From Gemmatimonadota bacterium (GTDB taxonomy: Bacteria > Latescibacterota > UBA2968 > UBA8231), in the NCBI GenBank assembly GCA_018673255.1, contig JABHDC010000269.1:1-6435 (forward strand): 6,435 nt of DNA, written 5' to 3'. Positions 5,913 through 6,435 of this stretch are shown here, one piece after another. The translations under genes and the position numbers were made by a program. The notes below the pieces were generated by a model. That model was not told where the DNA came from, searched no databases, and worked only from the letters and a program-made list of their open reading frames with translations. The number at the start of each line of letters is the position of its first letter. The first letter of the stretch is position 1.

Positions 5913-6435
5913 TCACGGCCTGTCACAGTCTCCCCCCTGAACGACGCCAGCAAAGTCGTGTTGCGACACCAGAGGCTGAGAGAAGTCCACCTGCTGGTCG
6001 ATCGTCGCTGACCTCACCCACGCGTATTCCGTGAACCGGAAGCCCGCAATCTGCTCCCGACTCTGCGTCGGCACGTAGAGCGTCGTCGCATCATCAGCTG
6101 CGGTGACGACGGACAGACACAGATTCCTCTCGCCAATGGCGTGATTGCTGAACTGCGATACCTGCGCCAGCACGCTCAACTCGCCCGCCGTGATCCTGGC
6201 CACTTTCAGAATCCCACCGATATGTGGCGTCTGAACCCAGGCCAGTTCCATGGTACCGTCGCCATCCAGATCGTACAACGCCGCAATGTTCAGCCATCTT
6301 GAGGACGTGCCTATCTCATCGACCCACGCAAACTCGGTGAGCGCACCGCCGTCGATCTTGTAGATCATGATGCCGGCGCCCTTCCCCACATGGGTCCGGA
6401 TCGTGACCACTTCCGGGTCACCATCACCATCGACA
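5913..6435 (-). CDS. FG-GAP/VCBS-repeat protein, 3' part; runs off right edge
   Basis: The frame is open from the right edge to TGA 5915-5913, giving about 174 C-terminal residues; the 5' end is outside the window. It shows Asp-rich calcium-binding repeats of a beta-propeller: VDGDGDPEVVTIRTH at the very edge, then LYDLDGDGTMELAWVQTPHIGG, then a degenerate third unit VVTAADDATTLYVPTQSREQ. The conserved stretch QFSNHAIGERNLCLSVV between the second and third units is typical of a bacterial VCBS-repeat family. Such proteins are usually secreted or surface-attached, with the repeats binding Ca2+ in D-x-D-G-D-G loops. The third repeat has lost the canonical loop (AADDATT). The stop lies 9 bases before ATG 5903 of the following exported protein, suggesting an operon of two envelope proteins. 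The role is unknown. Confidence 0.78.
   Translation of the reverse strand, partial: VDGDGDPEVVTIRTHVGKGAGIMIYKIDGGALTEFAWVDEIGTSSRWLNIAALYDLDGDGTMELAWVQTPHIGGILKVARITAGELSVLAQVSQFSNHAIGERNLCLSVVTAADDATTLYVPTQSREQIAGFRFTEYAWVRSATIDQQVDFSQPLVSQHDFAGVVQGGDCDRP

Noticed and set aside
5337..6011. Plus-strand open frame of 224 codons
   Set aside because: It is antisense to the exported protein and the VCBS-repeat gene, both of which have clear features on the minus strand.

Overview
This is a high-GC, densely packed bacterial window with no RNA genes, CRISPR array or complete insertion sequence. The gene content is two uroporphyrinogen-decarboxylase-fold (UROD/MtaA-like) proteins that are not HemE, an MttB-family methyltransferase, a MATE exporter, a small VOC protein, an FG-GAP/VCBS-repeat protein and a fragment of a staphylococcal-nuclease-like gene. 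This mix suits environmental phyla rich in UROD-like and MttB-like proteins, such as Latescibacterota or Poribacteria. That placement is an impression from gene content, not a phylogeny.

Layout, left to right. (1) 1505 to 1, minus strand: a UROD-fold protein whose TGA stop overlaps the ATG of an MttB-family methyltransferase in an ATGA junction. The second gene runs off the left edge. (2) 1506-1681: divergent intergenic region. (3) 1682-3034, plus strand: MATE family multidrug/Na+ exporter, GTG start. (4) 3039-3206: a short non-coding element with near-perfect terminal inverted repeats, TA at both ends and a hairpin at its exact centre, inserted between two convergent genes. (5) 4681 to 3204, minus strand: a second UROD-fold protein overlapping a VOC/glyoxalase-like protein in a GTGA junction. 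(6) 4791-5033, plus strand: a 5'-truncated SNase-like gene, probably a remnant. (7) 6435 to 5058, minus strand: the 3' part of an FG-GAP/VCBS-repeat protein, then an exported protein with a glutamine-amidotransferase-like (DUF4350/ThuA-like) fold.

How they may work together. The UROD/MttB pair looks like part of a corrinoid-dependent methyl-transfer or demethylation module. MttB-type enzymes move a methyl group from a methylamine or betaine to a corrinoid protein, and MtaA/CmuA-type UROD-fold proteins move it on to an acceptor. No corrinoid protein is visible; if present it should lie beyond the left edge. Both UROD-fold proteins lack the His-x-Cys zinc motif of MtaA, so their chemistry is open. 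The element at 3039-3206 is the most unusual structure here. Its two arms pair along most of their length as plus-strand RNA, and all five substitutions within the two main stems are G-U compatible. Removing it together with one TA restores two convergent genes only 3 bases apart.
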